Both the position numbers and the translations under genes were made by a program. This document shows, one piece after another, positions 49,983-60,281 of a stretch of 64,000 bases of DNA. Position 1 is the first letter of the stretch. Every line of letters starts with the position of its first letter. The DNA is from Thioalkalivibrio sp. ALMg11 (GTDB taxonomy: Bacteria; Pseudomonadota; Gammaproteobacteria; Ectothiorhodospirales; Ectothiorhodospiraceae). The stretch lies in the NCBI RefSeq assembly GCF_000377905.1, contig NZ_KB898874.1:124001-188000 (forward strand). The letters run 5' to 3'. Under the pieces are notes generated by a model. The model was given only the letters and a program-made list of their open reading frames with translations, was not told the DNA's origin and made no database searches.

Positions 49983-51668
49983 ATGGCACAGGACAACCGC
50001 CGCAGCCGCGTCGTCACCGAAGGCCCCCGCCGCACGCCCAACCGCGCCATGTTGCGCGCAGTCGGCTTCGGCGACGACGACTTTCAGCGCCCGATCGTGG
50101 GCATTGCCAACGCCCACAGCACCATCACGCCCTGCAACATGGGCATTGGTGCCCTCGCCGCCCGCGCCGAACAGGCCGTGCGCCAGGCCGGGGGTATGCC
50201 ACAGACCTTCGGCACTATCACCATCTCCGACGGCATCTCCATGGGGACGCCGGGGATGAAGTACTCGCTGGTCTCGCGCGAGGTCATCGCCGACGCCATC
50301 GAGACCGTGGTCAACGGTCAAAGCCTGGACGGAATCCTCGCCACTGGCGGCTGCGACAAGAACATGCCCGGGGCGATGATTGCCCTGGCCCGCCTCAACG
50401 TGCCCGGCATCTTCGTCTATGGCGGCACCATCAAGCCCGGCCACTACAAGGGCCAGGACCTGACCATCGTTAGCGCCTTCGAGGCCGTGGGCCAGCATGG
50501 CGCCGGCAATCTTTCCGACGAGGACCTGCAGGGCGTGGAACGCAACGCCTGCCCCGGCGCCGGGTCCTGTGGCGGCATGTTCACCGCCAACACCATGTCC
50601 AGTGCCTTCGAGGCCATGGGCATGAGCCTCCCCGGCTCGTCCACCCAGGCCGCCGAGGATCCGGAAAAGGGCGACTCTGCCGCACGATCCGCCGAGGTGC
50701 TGCTGGAGGCGATCCACGCGAACCGCCGCCCGCGCGACATCCTGACCCGCGAGGCCTTTGAAAACGCCCTCGCAGTGGTGATGGCCATCGGAGGCTCCAC
50801 CAACGCAGTGCTCCACCTGTTGGCGATTGCGCATGCCGCCGATGTCCCCCTGGACATCGACGATGTCGAGCGCATCCGCCGCAAGGTCCCCGTGCTGTGC
50901 GACCTGAAGCCTTCCGGGCGCTACGTGACCACACAGTTCCATGCGGTAGGCGGCACGCCACAGGTGATGAAGATGCTCCTGAATGCCGGGCTGATGCACG
51001 GTGAGTGCCTGACCATTACCGGGGCGACCCTGGCCGAGACCCTGGCGGAGATCCCCGATACGCCCTCCCCGGATCAGGAGATCATCCGCCCGCTGGAGCG
51101 GCCGCTGTACCCGCACGGGCACCTGGCCATCCTCAAGGGCAATCTCGCGACCGAGGGCGCGGTGGCCAAGATCACCGGACTCAAGCGGACAGCCATCGCC
51201 GGCCCCGCGCGCTGCTTCGACTCCGAGGAGGCCTGCCTGGATGCCATCCTCGATGGCCAGATCCAGGCCGGCGATATCCTCGTCATCCGCTACGAGGGGC
51301 CGCGCGGGGGTCCCGGCATGCGCGAGATGCTCGCGCCGACCGCCGCTATCATAGGCGCGGGCCTGGGCGATTCCGTTGGTCTGATTACCGACGGGCGCTT
51401 CTCCGGCGGGACGTACGGAATGGTGGTAGGACATGTCTCCCCCGAGGCGGCGGCTGGCGGCACCATTGCGCTGGTCCGGGACGGGGATACGATCGAGATC
51501 GACGCCGGCGAAAACCGGCTCGCGCTGCAGGTCGACGAGAACGAGCTGGAACACCGCCGCACGGCCTGGGAGCCGCCGGTACCGCGCTTCGATCGCGGGG
51601 TCCTGGCGAAATACTCGCGTATCGTGGGCTCGGCCAGTCGCGGTGCCGTAACCGACGATTTCACCTGA
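49983..51668 (+). CDS. ilvD: Dihydroxy-acid dehydratase
   Basis: Fe-S enzyme of branched-chain amino acid synthesis, 561 aa. Cluster ligands are in [15 protein letters not shown] and [18 protein letters not shown]; the C-terminus carries [19 protein letters not shown]. It starts 21 bases after hspQ. Confidence 0.95.
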   Translation: MAQDNRRSRVVTEGPRRTPNRAMLRAVGFGDDDFQRPIVGIANAHSTITPCNMGIGALAARAEQAVRQAGGMPQTFGTITISDGISMGTPGMKYSLVSREVIADAIETVVNGQSLDGILATGGCDKNMPGAMIALARLNVPGIFVYGGTIKPGHYKGQDLTIVSAFEAVGQHGAGNLSDEDLQGVERNACPGAGSCGGMFTANTMSSAFEAMGMSLPGSSTQAAEDPEKGDSAARSAEVLLEAIHANRRPRDILTREAFENALAVVMAIGGSTNAVLHLLAIAHAADVPLDIDDVERIRRKVPVLCDLKPSGRYVTTQFHAVGGTPQVMKMLLNAGLMHGECLTITGATLAETLAEIPDTPSPDQEIIRPLERPLYPHGHLAILKGNLATEGAVAKITGLKRTAIAGPARCFDSEEACLDAILDGQIQAGDILVIRYEGPRGGPGMREMLAPTAAIIGAGLGDSVGLITDGRFSGGTYGMVVGHVSPEAAAGGTIALVRDGDTIEIDAGENRLALQVDENELEHRRTAWEPPVPRFDRGVLAKYSRIVGSASRGAVTDDFT

Positions 51669-51690
51669 CGGCGGGGAGTAAACCAGTCCG

Positions 51691-52377
51691 ATGACGCACC
51701 CGGACCCCCGGCACCCCGACTTCAGCATGATGCCGCCGGTGATCGGCTTCCTGCTGATCACCAATGTGGCCCTGTTCCTGGCGATGCCGTGGCTGGGCGA
51801 CTGGTTGATCACCCATTTCGGGCTCTGGCCCATCGGCACGCCGGCCACGATCCACCAGGACGGCAGTTGGGTTCGGGTACCCGACTTCCAGCTCTGGCAG
51901 TTAGTCAGTTATGGCTTTCTGCATGGCGGTCCGGTCCATTTGTTCGTGAACCTGTTCGCCGTGTGGATGCTGGGCGTGCAGATCGAGAATGCATGGGGTT
52001 CACGCACCTTCGGGATCTACTTTCTGGTGTGCGTGATCGGCGCGGGGCTGGTACAGCTGGTCATCACTGCCCACGGCAACGGTGACATGATCTACCCGAC
52101 CATCGGCGCCTCGGGCGGGGTATTCGGCGTGCTGCTCGCGTTCGGGATGATGTTCCCCAACCAGCGCCTGTTCCTGATCTTCCTGCCGATCCCGATCAAG
52201 GCCAAGTACTTCGTGATCGGCTATGGCGTGCTGGAGCTGTATCTGGGGATCTCCGGGACGCTTGCCGGCATCGCCCACTTCGCTCACCTGGGCGGGATGG
52301 CCTTCGGATTCCTGCTGATCCAGTACTGGCGCGGGCGCCTGCCGATCCGGCCGCGCCAGCGCCGCTTCTGGTGGTGA
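51691..52377 (+). CDS. Rhomboid family intramembrane serine protease
   Basis: A 228-aa integral membrane protein with about six hydrophobic segments. Catalytic Ser141 is in GASGGVFGVLLAFGM and His199 in IAHFAHLGGMAFGFLLIQYW. HGGPVHLFVNLFAVWMLG matches the rhomboid L1/TM2 signature. It follows ilvD by 22 bases; substrate unknown. Confidence 0.9.
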   Translation: MTHPDPRHPDFSMMPPVIGFLLITNVALFLAMPWLGDWLITHFGLWPIGTPATIHQDGSWVRVPDFQLWQLVSYGFLHGGPVHLFVNLFAVWMLGVQIENAWGSRTFGIYFLVCVIGAGLVQLVITAHGNGDMIYPTIGASGGVFGVLLAFGMMFPNQRLFLIFLPIPIKAKYFVIGYGVLELYLGISGTLAGIAHFAHLGGMAFGFLLIQYWRGRLPIRPRQRRFWW

Positions 52378-52393
52378 CAGGGCTCGTCGGGGA

Positions 52394-53281
52394 TCAGACG
52401 CTCGAGCGGTTGCGGAGATACTCGGCGAAGTCGTCCTTCAGCTCCGGGTGGTTCAGCGCGAGCTCCACGGTCGCCTCCAGATATCCCAGCTTGGAACCAC
52501 AATCGAAGCGGCGCCCCTCGAAGTTGAAAGCCGTCACCCGCTCCAACTCCAGCAGCCGCGCGATGGCGTCGGTCAACTGGATCTCACCGCCGGCCCCCGG
52601 CTTTTGCGTGGCCAGCATCTCGAAGATCTTCGGGGTCAGGATGTAGCGCCCCACCACGGCCACATTCGACGGTGCCTGGTCGGGGGCGGGCTTTTCGACG
52701 ATCCCCTTCACATCCCAGCTGCGCGGGCCGGTTTTCACCGGATCGATGATCCCGTATTGATGCGTACGGTCACCCGGCACTTCTTCCACCCCGAGCACGC
52801 TGCAACCGTGCTCGGCGTATTGCTCGACCATCTGCCGCGTCGCCCCGCCATTGGCCGACTCGATCAGGTCGTCCGCCAGGATCACGGCAAAGGGTTCGTT
52901 GCGCACAATCGGATGGGCACAGGCCACCGCATGGCCGAGACCCAGTGCATCGGACTGACGCACATAGACACAGGTCACATTCGGCGGAACGATATTGCGT
53001 ACCTGCTCCAGGAGCTCTGTCTTGCCGCGCTGCTCCAGCTCATGCTCCAGCTCGTAAGCCTTGTCGAAGTGGTCCGGAATGGATCGCTTGTTGCGCCCGG
53101 TCACGAACACCAGGGTCTCGATCCCCGCTTCCACCGCCTCCTCCGCTGCGTACTGGATCAGCGGCTTGTCCACGATCGGCAGCATCTCCTTCGGATTCGC
53201 CTTGGTGGCCGGCAGAAAGCGCGTACCCATGCCGGCAACCGGAAACACAGCGGTACGGATCGGGGCGTGATTCTGGCTCAT
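52394..53281 (-). CDS. galU: UTP-glucose-1-phosphate uridylyltransferase
   Basis: Makes UDP-glucose for envelope polysaccharides. The 295-aa protein has the nucleotidyltransferase motif [20 protein letters not shown] and [17 protein letters not shown]. Start 53281 follows AGGAG; the longer open frame upstream is rejected. Confidence 0.95.
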   Translation of the reverse strand: MSQNHAPIRTAVFPVAGMGTRFLPATKANPKEMLPIVDKPLIQYAAEEAVEAGIETLVFVTGRNKRSIPDHFDKAYELEHELEQRGKTELLEQVRNIVPPNVTCVYVRQSDALGLGHAVACAHPIVRNEPFAVILADDLIESANGGATRQMVEQYAEHGCSVLGVEEVPGDRTHQYGIIDPVKTGPRSWDVKGIVEKPAPDQAPSNVAVVGRYILTPKIFEMLATQKPGAGGEIQLTDAIARLLELERVTAFNFEGRRFDCGSKLGYLEATVELALNHPELKDDFAEYLRNRSSV

Positions 53282-53394
53282 TCCATCTCCTGGACGTTCA
53301 ATAACGAACCCCTGGCCCGTGCGTCCTGCCGGACCCATCGACCAGGGGCTGGAACCGAATGGCGGCACGCGCCGCCATCCATAACGCTACACCG

Positions 53395-53676
53395 TTACTC
53401 GACGACGATGCGGTCGAGATTCATCTCCACGGTGCGTTCACCAATCCCGGAGACCTCCGTCAGTGCCTGGACCGAAGCGAACTCACCGTGTGCCTCGCGG
53501 TGCTCCACGATCGCCTGAGCCTTTACCGGACCGACGTTGTCCAGCGCGGCCAGCTCTTCGGCGGATGCGCCATTCAGGTTGAGCGGCTGCCCACCCGAGG
53601 CCGTCACCATCACCAACGGCAGGACGCAGAGGCCCGCCAGGGCCCAGCACTTCGCACATTGAAAAAGCTTCTTCAT
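53395..53676 (-). CDS. ComEA-like helix-hairpin-helix DNA-binding protein
   Basis: A 93-aa exported protein: signal peptide (about 1-27), then two HhH motifs, LNLNGASAEELAALDNVG and LTEVSGIGERTVEMNL. In naturally competent bacteria such periplasmic proteins pull DNA across the outer membrane. AAGGAG precedes the start at 53676. Confidence 0.88.
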   Translation of the reverse strand: MKKLFQCAKCWALAGLCVLPLVMVTASGGQPLNLNGASAEELAALDNVGPVKAQAIVEHREAHGEFASVQALTEVSGIGERTVEMNLDRIVVE

Positions 53677-53775
53677 GAAAACTCTCCTTATCTTCATTGA
53701 ACGATCGGTGCATCCATGCACCAACGGCATCCTAGCGGGATTAATGCCCTTCGAAAACCCCTCCAATCCACGCCG

Positions 53776-54495
53776 TCATTCTCTCTTCCCCAATCGTGTG
53801 ACGAAGGCCTCCATGGCCATGCCCGGGTCCGCGGCGCGCGTGATGGGCCGGCCGACCACGATGGCGCTGGCCCCGGCCGCAATCGCACGCTCGGGGGTCA
53901 TCACCCGCTTCTGATCGTCCCCGCCCGCGTCCTCCAGCCGAATTCCGGGCGTTACCAGCAACGGTTCCTCGCCGAGCAGGCGGCGCAGCATGCCCGCTTC
54001 CTGCGCCGAACAGACCAGCCCTTCCAGACCGGCCTTGCGTACCGCCAGTTCGCCAAGCAGCCCCACCTGCTCGGCCGGTTCGCGATTCACGCCGATCTCA
54101 CGCAGGGTGCCGGCGTCACTGGAGGTCAGCACCGTTACGGCCAGAAGTGCCGTTGTGTCATTCGTCTCGCGCACCGCCGCGTGCGCCGCGCGCATCATCT
54201 CGAGCCCGCCGCTGGCATGCACGTTAATCAACCAGACACCGGTCCGCGCAGCGGCCCGACAAGCCGCCGCCACCGTATTCGGGATGTCGTGGAACTTCAG
54301 GTCCAGAAAGACCCGAAAGCCCAGGTCGTGCAGACGGTGCAACAGTTCGGGCCCGGCGACCACGAACAGCTCGAACCCGACCTTCAGCGCGCACTGGGCC
54401 GGATCGAGCTTTCGCGCGAACGCCAGTGCGGCTTCGGCCTCGGAAAAATCGAGCGCCACAATCAGGCGCGTTGCAGGTTCCGGGATCGGATTCAT
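53776..54495 (-). CDS. pyrF: Orotidine 5'-phosphate decarboxylase
   Basis: Last step of UMP synthesis. The 239-aa protein has LIVALDFSE, the catalytic FLDLKFHDIPNTV and the phosphate loop VTPGIRLED. The start overlaps the lapB stop by ATGA, the same lapA-lapB-pyrF order as E. coli. Confidence 0.96.
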   Translation of the reverse strand: MNPIPEPATRLIVALDFSEAEAALAFARKLDPAQCALKVGFELFVVAGPELLHRLHDLGFRVFLDLKFHDIPNTVAAACRAAARTGVWLINVHASGGLEMMRAAHAAVRETNDTTALLAVTVLTSSDAGTLREIGVNREPAEQVGLLGELAVRKAGLEGLVCSAQEAGMLRRLLGEEPLLVTPGIRLEDAGGDDQKRVMTPERAIAAGASAIVVGRPITRAADPGMAMEAFVTRLGKRE

Positions 54496-55724
54496 GAATG
54501 GGGACTCCCTTCGCGGATGAGCGCCTCCTCGGCGGCCTCCGTCTTCTGGTCAATGTCGAAATCGAGACCGCGCAGCGTATCCCAGCGGCGGCAACTTGGG
54601 CACTGCCACACATGCGCGCGCCCCTGATAGCCACAGTTCACGCACTGGTACAGATGCTGACTCCCCAACTGGTCCGCCAGGGCCTTCTCGAATGCCGCGA
54701 ACTCGGTGCTGTATTGCTGGACCGCCGGGAGAATCTTCATCCAGCGCACCGCCTCCAGCAATCCAGAGGTCGGCACCGGGCGCTGTGCCAGGATCGAACC
54801 CAGCTCCATCAGCGCGGCATCCAGTCGGCCGGTACGCCGGTAAAGACGCATCAGGGCGATGCGTGCCATCGTGATACCACGGTTGCGGGCCAGATCGTCC
54901 AGTAGCTCCTCCAACTGACCAAGACGATTCTCCCCAGGCAACTCCTGATGCAGCCGCTCGATACGCGGTACCAGCAAGGGCGCTAGCTGCGGAGTACGAG
55001 CCACCGCATCGCGTCCGAAGCCAATCGCCTCGCGGATCTCGCCCCTGCGTGCCGCGATCTCCGACTGGATCAGCCGCGCCCGAGAAAGCCCCGGCACCAG
55101 GCCCTCGGCCTGTTCCGCGCGGGTTCTGGCGCTTTCCCAATCACCCTTGTCCAGCGCGATCTGGGCCAGTTCGCAATGGTAATGCGCGATCCGCTGATGC
55201 TCATGCACGACGCCGTGCTCTTTCAGGCGGTCGCCCACCTCAATCGCACGCTGCCATTCCCGCTGGGTCTCGTAGACCTGACGCAGGCCTTCCAGCGCTG
55301 CTATCGCCTGATGCGGCGAATCCGCCAGTTCACGAAACACCGCTTCCGCCCGATCCAGCACGCCGGCCAGGAGAAAATCCTCACCCAGTTCACACAGGGC
55401 CTGCGCCCGCTGCGCCGCCGGCAGTGTGGGCCGCGCGACGAGGTTTTGATGGATACGGATCGCGCGATCGACCTCGCCCCGACGCCGGAACAGCCGGCCC
55501 AGGATTACATGGGTCTCGAAGGTTTCGTGATCAACCTCCACCATTTCGATGAAGGCCTGAAGGGCATCATCCGTGCGGTCGTCGAGGAGGTGCCGAACAC
55601 CCTCCAGGTAGCGATCCAGTGACGGCTCGCGTTCCTCTTGGTCTTCCGGCACGCCGTAACGCGCGAGCCACCAACCACTTGCAGCCGCAATCGGGAGCAG
55701 CAACCAGAACCAGTCATCGATCAT
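54492..55724 (-). CDS. lapB: Lipopolysaccharide assembly protein B
   Basis: Inner-membrane anchored TPR protein that controls LpxC turnover and LPS synthesis. 410 aa: N-terminal membrane segment (about 4-21), a long TPR array, and a C-terminal rubredoxin-like metal site CVNCGYQG...CPSCRRWDTLRG. It lies 69 bases after lapA and overlaps pyrF. Confidence 0.94.
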   Translation of the reverse strand: MIDDWFWLLLPIAAASGWWLARYGVPEDQEEREPSLDRYLEGVRHLLDDRTDDALQAFIEMVEVDHETFETHVILGRLFRRRGEVDRAIRIHQNLVARPTLPAAQRAQALCELGEDFLLAGVLDRAEAVFRELADSPHQAIAALEGLRQVYETQREWQRAIEVGDRLKEHGVVHEHQRIAHYHCELAQIALDKGDWESARTRAEQAEGLVPGLSRARLIQSEIAARRGEIREAIGFGRDAVARTPQLAPLLVPRIERLHQELPGENRLGQLEELLDDLARNRGITMARIALMRLYRRTGRLDAALMELGSILAQRPVPTSGLLEAVRWMKILPAVQQYSTEFAAFEKALADQLGSQHLYQCVNCGYQGRAHVWQCPSCRRWDTLRGLDFDIDQKTEAAEEALIREGSPHS

Positions 55725-55793
55725 GAGCGAGAACGGTTCCCGGGTGAGGAAAGAAACGTGAGGGACGTCAGTGGCCGCATGCGCGCCACGTGA

Positions 55794-56111
55794 CTAGTAG
55801 AAATCCCGCATGGGTGCGGTACGCAACTGCTCGACCTCGACCTTGAGTGCATGGTTCTGTTCGCGCAGGTCGGCAATCTTCTGACGCAATCTGCGCAGTC
55901 GAAGCCATAGAACAAGCGACGCCAGTACGACCCCGAACAGGGCCGAAATGCCGAGGAACACCACCAGAGGCGCCTCGATCTGTATACCAGGCAACGCAAG
56001 GGTCACCAGGTCTTCGTTCAATACAACAAGGATGCCAACAGCGGAAGAAATCACGATCAGCGCGGCAAAGGCCACGGCGTTGCGAATCTGCTGTCGACGC
56101 CGGTCATCCAC
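55794..56111 (-). CDS. lapA: Lipopolysaccharide assembly protein A
   Basis: A 105-aa LapA-domain (DUF1049) protein with two membrane segments (about 12-32 and 46-68) and a C-terminal coiled coil. It works with LapB. It follows ihfB by 9 bases, an order shared with Pseudomonas. Confidence 0.9.
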   Translation of the reverse strand: MDDRRRQQIRNAVAFAALIVISSAVGILVVLNEDLVTLALPGIQIEAPLVVFLGISALFGVVLASLVLWLRLRRLRQKIADLREQNHALKVEVEQLRTAPMRDFY

Positions 56112-56120
56112 GGACGGTAC

Positions 56121-56417
56121 CTAGTCGTTCCCGTCGATGGAGCCGTTCACCCGTTCGCGCAATTCCTTGCCGGGCTTGAAATGGGGGACATGCTTGCCGG
56201 GCAAGGCGACACCTTCACCGGTCTTGGGGTTACGTCCCAGCCTTGGGGGCCGGAAATGGAGGGAAAAACTGCCGAAGCCACGAATCTCGACCCGTTGGCC
56301 GTTGGCTAGCGCATGACTCATCCGCTCGAGCAATGCCTTGACCGACATCTCGACATCCCTGGCGGGCAGGTGAGGCGATTTCCGGGCGAGGTTCTCGATC
56401 AATTCCGATTTGGTCAT
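56121..56417 (-). CDS. ihfB: Integration host factor subunit beta
   Basis: A 98-aa HU/IHF-type DNA-bending protein. [20 protein letters not shown] at the start, [20 protein letters not shown], and the beta-arm proline in ARNPKTGE-like [15 protein letters not shown] are typical. It lies downstream of rpsA behind a terminator-like hairpin. IHF is a likely host partner for the element's integrase. Confidence 0.96.
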   Translation of the reverse strand: MTKSELIENLARKSPHLPARDVEMSVKALLERMSHALANGQRVEIRGFGSFSLHFRPPRLGRNPKTGEGVALPGKHVPHFKPGKELRERVNGSIDGND

Positions 56418-56466
56418 CTGACACTCGTCACAGACAGGAAGGAAACCCGGTTTCCCGGAACAAAAT

Positions 56467-56496
56467 GGCCCACGGCACCTTCCGGCACCGTGGGCC
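56467..56496 (-). terminator. Hairpin between rpsA and ihfB
   Basis: A 9-bp perfect stem (56467-56475 and 56488-56496) just after the rpsA stop; the minus-strand downstream sequence is T-rich (ATTTTGTT). Likely terminates or attenuates rpsA transcription before ihfB. Confidence 0.7.
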
Positions 56497-56510
56497 GCAG
56501 CAGAACGGAC

Positions 56511-58181
56511 TTAGTCGTTCTTGTCCATCTGCTCCTTGAGCAGATCGCCCAGGGTGGTACCGGTACCGGCAGTGCTGCCGGAGTCGGAGGCCATCTCGGG
56601 TTCGTAGGCACGATCCTTGGCCTTGATCGACAGGCTGATGGCGCGGGTCTTCTTGTCGACACCCATGAATCGGGCCTCGACGGTCTCGCCGACCTTCAGC
56701 ACGGTGCTGGCATCTTCCACACGATCCTGGGAGATGTCGGCAGCACGCAGAATGCCGTCGATGCCGTCGGCCAGTTCGATCACCGCGGCCTTGGCGTCCA
56801 CTTCCTTCACGGTGCCGGACACGATGCTGCCCTTGCTGTGCTCAGCCACGAAGTTCGCGAACGGATCACGATCCAGCTGCTTCAGACCGAGGGAGATGCG
56901 CTCGCGCTCGGGATCCACGGACAGGACCACGGCCTCGACCTCGTCACCCTTCTTGAAGTTGCGGATCGCCTCTTCACCGGCCTCATGCCAGGACAGGTCG
57001 GACAGGTGAATCAGGCCATCGATGCCGCCTTCCAGGCCGACAAACACGCCGAAATCGGTGATCGACTTGATCTGGCCACTGACCTTCTCGCCACGGTTGT
57101 GGTTGGCGGCAAAGTCGTCCCACGGGTTGGACTGGCACTGCTTCATGCCCAGCGAGATGCGGCGGCGCTCTTCGTCCAGGTCCAGGATCATCACCTCGAC
57201 CTCGTCGCCGATGGCGACCATCTTGCCGGGGTTGACGTTCTTGTTGGTCCAATCCATCTCGGACACGTGCACCAGGCCTTCCACGCCGTCTTCGATTTCC
57301 ACGAAGCAGCCGTAATCGGTGATGTTGGTGACCTTGCCGAAGATGCGGGTGCCAGTCGGGTAACGGCGGGTGATGTTCTCCCACGGGTCCTCGCCCAGCT
57401 GCTTCAGGCCCAGCGACACGCGCATGCGCTCACGGTCGAACTTCAGGACCTTGACCTCGACTTCCTCGCCAATCTCGACGACGTCGGACGGATGCTTGAC
57501 GCGCTTCCAGGCCATGTCGGTGATGTGCAGCAGGCCGTCGATGCCGCCCAGATCCAGGAACGCACCATAGTCGGTCAGGTTCTTGACGATACCCTTGACC
57601 TGCGCGCCTTCCTGCAGGTTCTTCAGCAGCTCTTCGCGCTCGGCGCTGTATTCCTGCTCGACCACGGCGCGACGCGACACAACCACGTTGTTGCGGCGGC
57701 GATCCAGCTTGATGAGCTTGAATTCCAACTCCTTGCCTTCCAGATACGCGGTATCGCGTACCGGACGGACATCCACGAGTGAACCCGGCAGGAACGCCCG
57801 GATATCGCCCAGCTCGACGGTGTAGCCACCCTTGACCTTGCCGGAGATCTTGCCGGTGACGTACAGCTCTTCTTCCATCGCACCTTCGAGGCGGTCCCAG
57901 GCCTTGGCCCGCTTGGCCTTCTCGCGCGACATGCGCGTCTCGCCGAAACCGTCTTCCGGGGTTTCGAGGGCCACTTCGACGACATCGCCGACCTTGACCT
58001 CGAGCTCACCCTCTTCGTTCATGAACTGCTCGGTGGGAATGACCCCCTCGGACTTCAGGCCGGCGTTCACCACGACGACTTCCGGGGTGACCTCAATGAC
58101 GGTGGCACTGAGGATGGCACCCGGCTGCATCTGGGTGTAGGCCATGCTCTCTTCGAGCAGTTGCGCGAAACTTTCACTCAT
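56511..58181 (-). CDS. rpsA: 30S ribosomal protein S1
   Basis: mRNA-binding ribosomal protein with six S1/OB repeats in 556 aa, the standard gammaproteobacterial layout. The repeats show the recurring GxVxxxxxFGxFVxL-type cores, e.g. [20 protein letters not shown] and [20 protein letters not shown]. It sits 85 bases after cmk, with a structured leader. Confidence 0.97.
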   Translation of the reverse strand: MSESFAQLLEESMAYTQMQPGAILSATVIEVTPEVVVVNAGLKSEGVIPTEQFMNEEGELEVKVGDVVEVALETPEDGFGETRMSREKAKRAKAWDRLEGAMEEELYVTGKISGKVKGGYTVELGDIRAFLPGSLVDVRPVRDTAYLEGKELEFKLIKLDRRRNNVVVSRRAVVEQEYSAEREELLKNLQEGAQVKGIVKNLTDYGAFLDLGGIDGLLHITDMAWKRVKHPSDVVEIGEEVEVKVLKFDRERMRVSLGLKQLGEDPWENITRRYPTGTRIFGKVTNITDYGCFVEIEDGVEGLVHVSEMDWTNKNVNPGKMVAIGDEVEVMILDLDEERRRISLGMKQCQSNPWDDFAANHNRGEKVSGQIKSITDFGVFVGLEGGIDGLIHLSDLSWHEAGEEAIRNFKKGDEVEAVVLSVDPERERISLGLKQLDRDPFANFVAEHSKGSIVSGTVKEVDAKAAVIELADGIDGILRAADISQDRVEDASTVLKVGETVEARFMGVDKKTRAISLSIKAKDRAYEPEMASDSGSTAGTGTTLGDLLKEQMDKND

Positions 58182-58211
58182 GGATTTGTGAACCTGTGGT
58201 TTAACAAATGC

Positions 58212-58230
58212 TTGCAGAAACTTCCTGCAA
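58212..58230 (-). promoter_or_regulatory. rpsA leader hairpin with GGA in the loop
   Basis: On the minus strand the leader carries TTGCAG, GAAGTTT, CTGCAA: 6-bp arms with a GAAG-containing loop that can zip further by A-U pairs. It lies 31-49 bases before the S1 start. In E. coli S1 represses its own mRNA by binding leader hairpins with GGA loops; similar control is likely here. Confidence 0.45.
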
Positions 58231-58266
58231 CCAGTTCTAGACGTTTATGATCCCGCTTCCGACGGC

Positions 58267-58974
58267 TTATTCCGCGGGGCGGGGGCTTTGTTCCGGGAGT
58301 ACGTCCCGGAGGCGTTCCAGGATCATCTCCACCACACCGACGATGTCGAGGTCCGTGGTATCCACTTCCCAGGCATCGTCGGCGGGCTTGAGGGGGGCCA
58401 CGGTGCGTTCGCGATCACGCCGGTCGCGGGCCTCCATCTCGTCCTGAAGGGCGGAGAGACTAGCACTAAGTCCTTGTTCCTTCAACTGCATGTAACGCCG
58501 CCTGGCCCGCTCCTCGGCCGAGGCCGTCAGGAAGATCTTCAGGTCCGCCTCAGGGAACACGACCGTGCCCATGTCGCGCCCGTCGGCGACCAGCCCCGGG
58601 GCCTTGGCGAAACCGCGCTGACGCTCCAGCAGCGCCTCGCGCACGGCCGGAATCGCAGCCACCTGCGAGGCATCACTGCCAGTCTGCTCCGTGCGCAGCA
58701 ACTGATCCACCGGTGCGCCTTCCAGCAGGGTGGTTACTGCGGTGGCGTCCTGGTTGATCTCGAAATCCACGTCCAGACCCGCGGCCAGCCGTGCCAGTGC
58801 GACCTCGTCGGTCAGTTCGACGCCGTGCTGCCGCGCGGCCAGACCCAACAGCCGATAGAGGGCCCCGCTATCCAGAAGATGCCAGCCCATCGCCGCCGCC
58901 ACGCGCATGCAGACCGTGCCCTTTCCGGCCCCGCCGGGGCCATCGATGGTCAGTACCGGAATTGCCGTGCTCAT
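58267..58974 (-). CDS. cmk: Cytidylate kinase
   Basis: Phosphorylates CMP and dCMP. The 235-aa protein has TIDGPGGAGKGTVCMRVA, LDSGALYRLLGL and DGRDMGTVVFPEADLKIFLT. Start at 58974 forms an ATGA overlap with the aroA stop; the order aroA-cmk-rpsA-ihfB is conserved. Confidence 0.96.
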   Translation of the reverse strand: MSTAIPVLTIDGPGGAGKGTVCMRVAAAMGWHLLDSGALYRLLGLAARQHGVELTDEVALARLAAGLDVDFEINQDATAVTTLLEGAPVDQLLRTEQTGSDASQVAAIPAVREALLERQRGFAKAPGLVADGRDMGTVVFPEADLKIFLTASAEERARRRYMQLKEQGLSASLSALQDEMEARDRRDRERTVAPLKPADDAWEVDTTDLDIVGVVEMILERLRDVLPEQSPRPAE

Positions 58975-60275
58975 GCCACCTCCAGTTGCAGTCCGGCCTC
59001 GCGCGCCAGCGCCACGAAGCCGGGGAAAGATGTCCCCACGTTTTCGCAATCGCGGATGCGGATCGGCGCGCGGGCGCGCAGTCCGGCCATCGCGAACGAC
59101 ATGGCGATGCGGTGATCGCCGTGGCTGTCTACCTCGCCCCCAGTGAAACCGTCACCGCCCTGGATGCGGATGCCATCCGGCTGGACCGCGCAGTCCACGC
59201 CCAGCGCGGCCAGGCCGTCCGCCATCACCTGGATGCGGTCACTTTCCTTGACCCGAAGCTCCTCCGCTCCGGTCAGGACCGTCTCGCCCTCGGCACAGGC
59301 GGCCGCAACGAAGATCGCGGGGAATTCATCGATCGCCAGCGGCACCAGATGTTCGGGGATCTGGATCCCCTTCAGAGTGGCCGCCTCGACCTCGAGATCG
59401 GCCACCGGCTCGCCACCTGCCTCGCGCTCATCGAGGACGCGGATCTCGGCACCCATCAGGCGCAGGATGTCGATCACGCCGGTGCGCGTCGGGTTGATCC
59501 CCACATGTTCCAGGCGCATGCGCGAGCCGGTGGCAATCGAGGCCCCGACCAGGAAGAACGCCGCCGAGGAGATATCCGCCGGCACATCCACCGGGCTTGC
59601 GACCAGGCGACCGCCGCCCTCCACACAGGCACGGGGGCCATCGCGCTCCACGCGGTAGCCGAAGCCGGCCAGCATCCGCTCGGTGTGATCGCGGGTGGGC
59701 GCCGGCTCGGTCACGCAGGTCTTGCCCTCCGCCCAAAGACCTGCCAACAACAGGGCCGACTTCACCTGGGCACTGGCGACTTTCAATACATGTTCCGTAC
59801 CCCGCAACGGCGCCCCGCCGTGTACCCGCAGCGGTGGTGTCCCGGCCTCGCTGGTATCGATGTGCGCGCCCATGTGCGCGAGCGGATCGGTGACGCGACG
59901 CATCGGCCGCCCGCTCAGGGAGCGATCACCGACCAGCTCGCTGTCAAACGCCTGGCCGGCCAGTACGCCGCACAGCAGCCGCATCGCGGTCCCCGAGTTG
60001 CCCATGTCCAGCGCCGCCGCCGGGGCCTTGAGCCCGCGCACGCCGGCACCCTGGATGCGCACATCGCCTGGCCCAGTACGTTCGATCGCCACGCCCATCG
60101 CGCGAAACGCCTCCAGCGTGGCAATGCAATCGGCCCCCTCGAGGAATCCGGTCACGCGCGTCTCGCCTTCGGCCAGCGCACCCAGCATGATCGCCCGGTG
60201 GGAGATCGACTTGTCGCCCGGCACGCGGGCGCGGCCCGAAAGCTGCCCTCCGGGCTGTACGGTAAAGGTATTCAT
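58971..60275 (-). CDS. aroA: 3-phosphoshikimate 1-carboxyvinyltransferase
   Basis: EPSP synthase of the shikimate pathway, 434 aa. GDKSISHRAIMLGALAEGET, the LDMGNSGTAMRLLCG loop and the AIDEFPAIFVAAACAEGET segment are typical. Substrate-site residues around GDKSISHR and NSGTAMR with LCG rather than SGL resemble class II enzymes, which are often less glyphosate sensitive; this is inference. It follows tyrA by 6 bases, as a separate gene rather than the tyrA-aroA fusion of Pseudomonas. Confidence 0.95.
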   Translation of the reverse strand: MNTFTVQPGGQLSGRARVPGDKSISHRAIMLGALAEGETRVTGFLEGADCIATLEAFRAMGVAIERTGPGDVRIQGAGVRGLKAPAAALDMGNSGTAMRLLCGVLAGQAFDSELVGDRSLSGRPMRRVTDPLAHMGAHIDTSEAGTPPLRVHGGAPLRGTEHVLKVASAQVKSALLLAGLWAEGKTCVTEPAPTRDHTERMLAGFGYRVERDGPRACVEGGGRLVASPVDVPADISSAAFFLVGASIATGSRMRLEHVGINPTRTGVIDILRLMGAEIRVLDEREAGGEPVADLEVEAATLKGIQIPEHLVPLAIDEFPAIFVAAACAEGETVLTGAEELRVKESDRIQVMADGLAALGVDCAVQPDGIRIQGGDGFTGGEVDSHGDHRIAMSFAMAGLRARAPIRIRDCENVGTSFPGFVALAREAGLQLEVA

Positions 60276-60281
60276 CGATTT

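Noticed and set aside
49851-51848. Leftward 665-codon frame opposite ilvD
   Set aside because: Antisense shadow of a complete ilvD.
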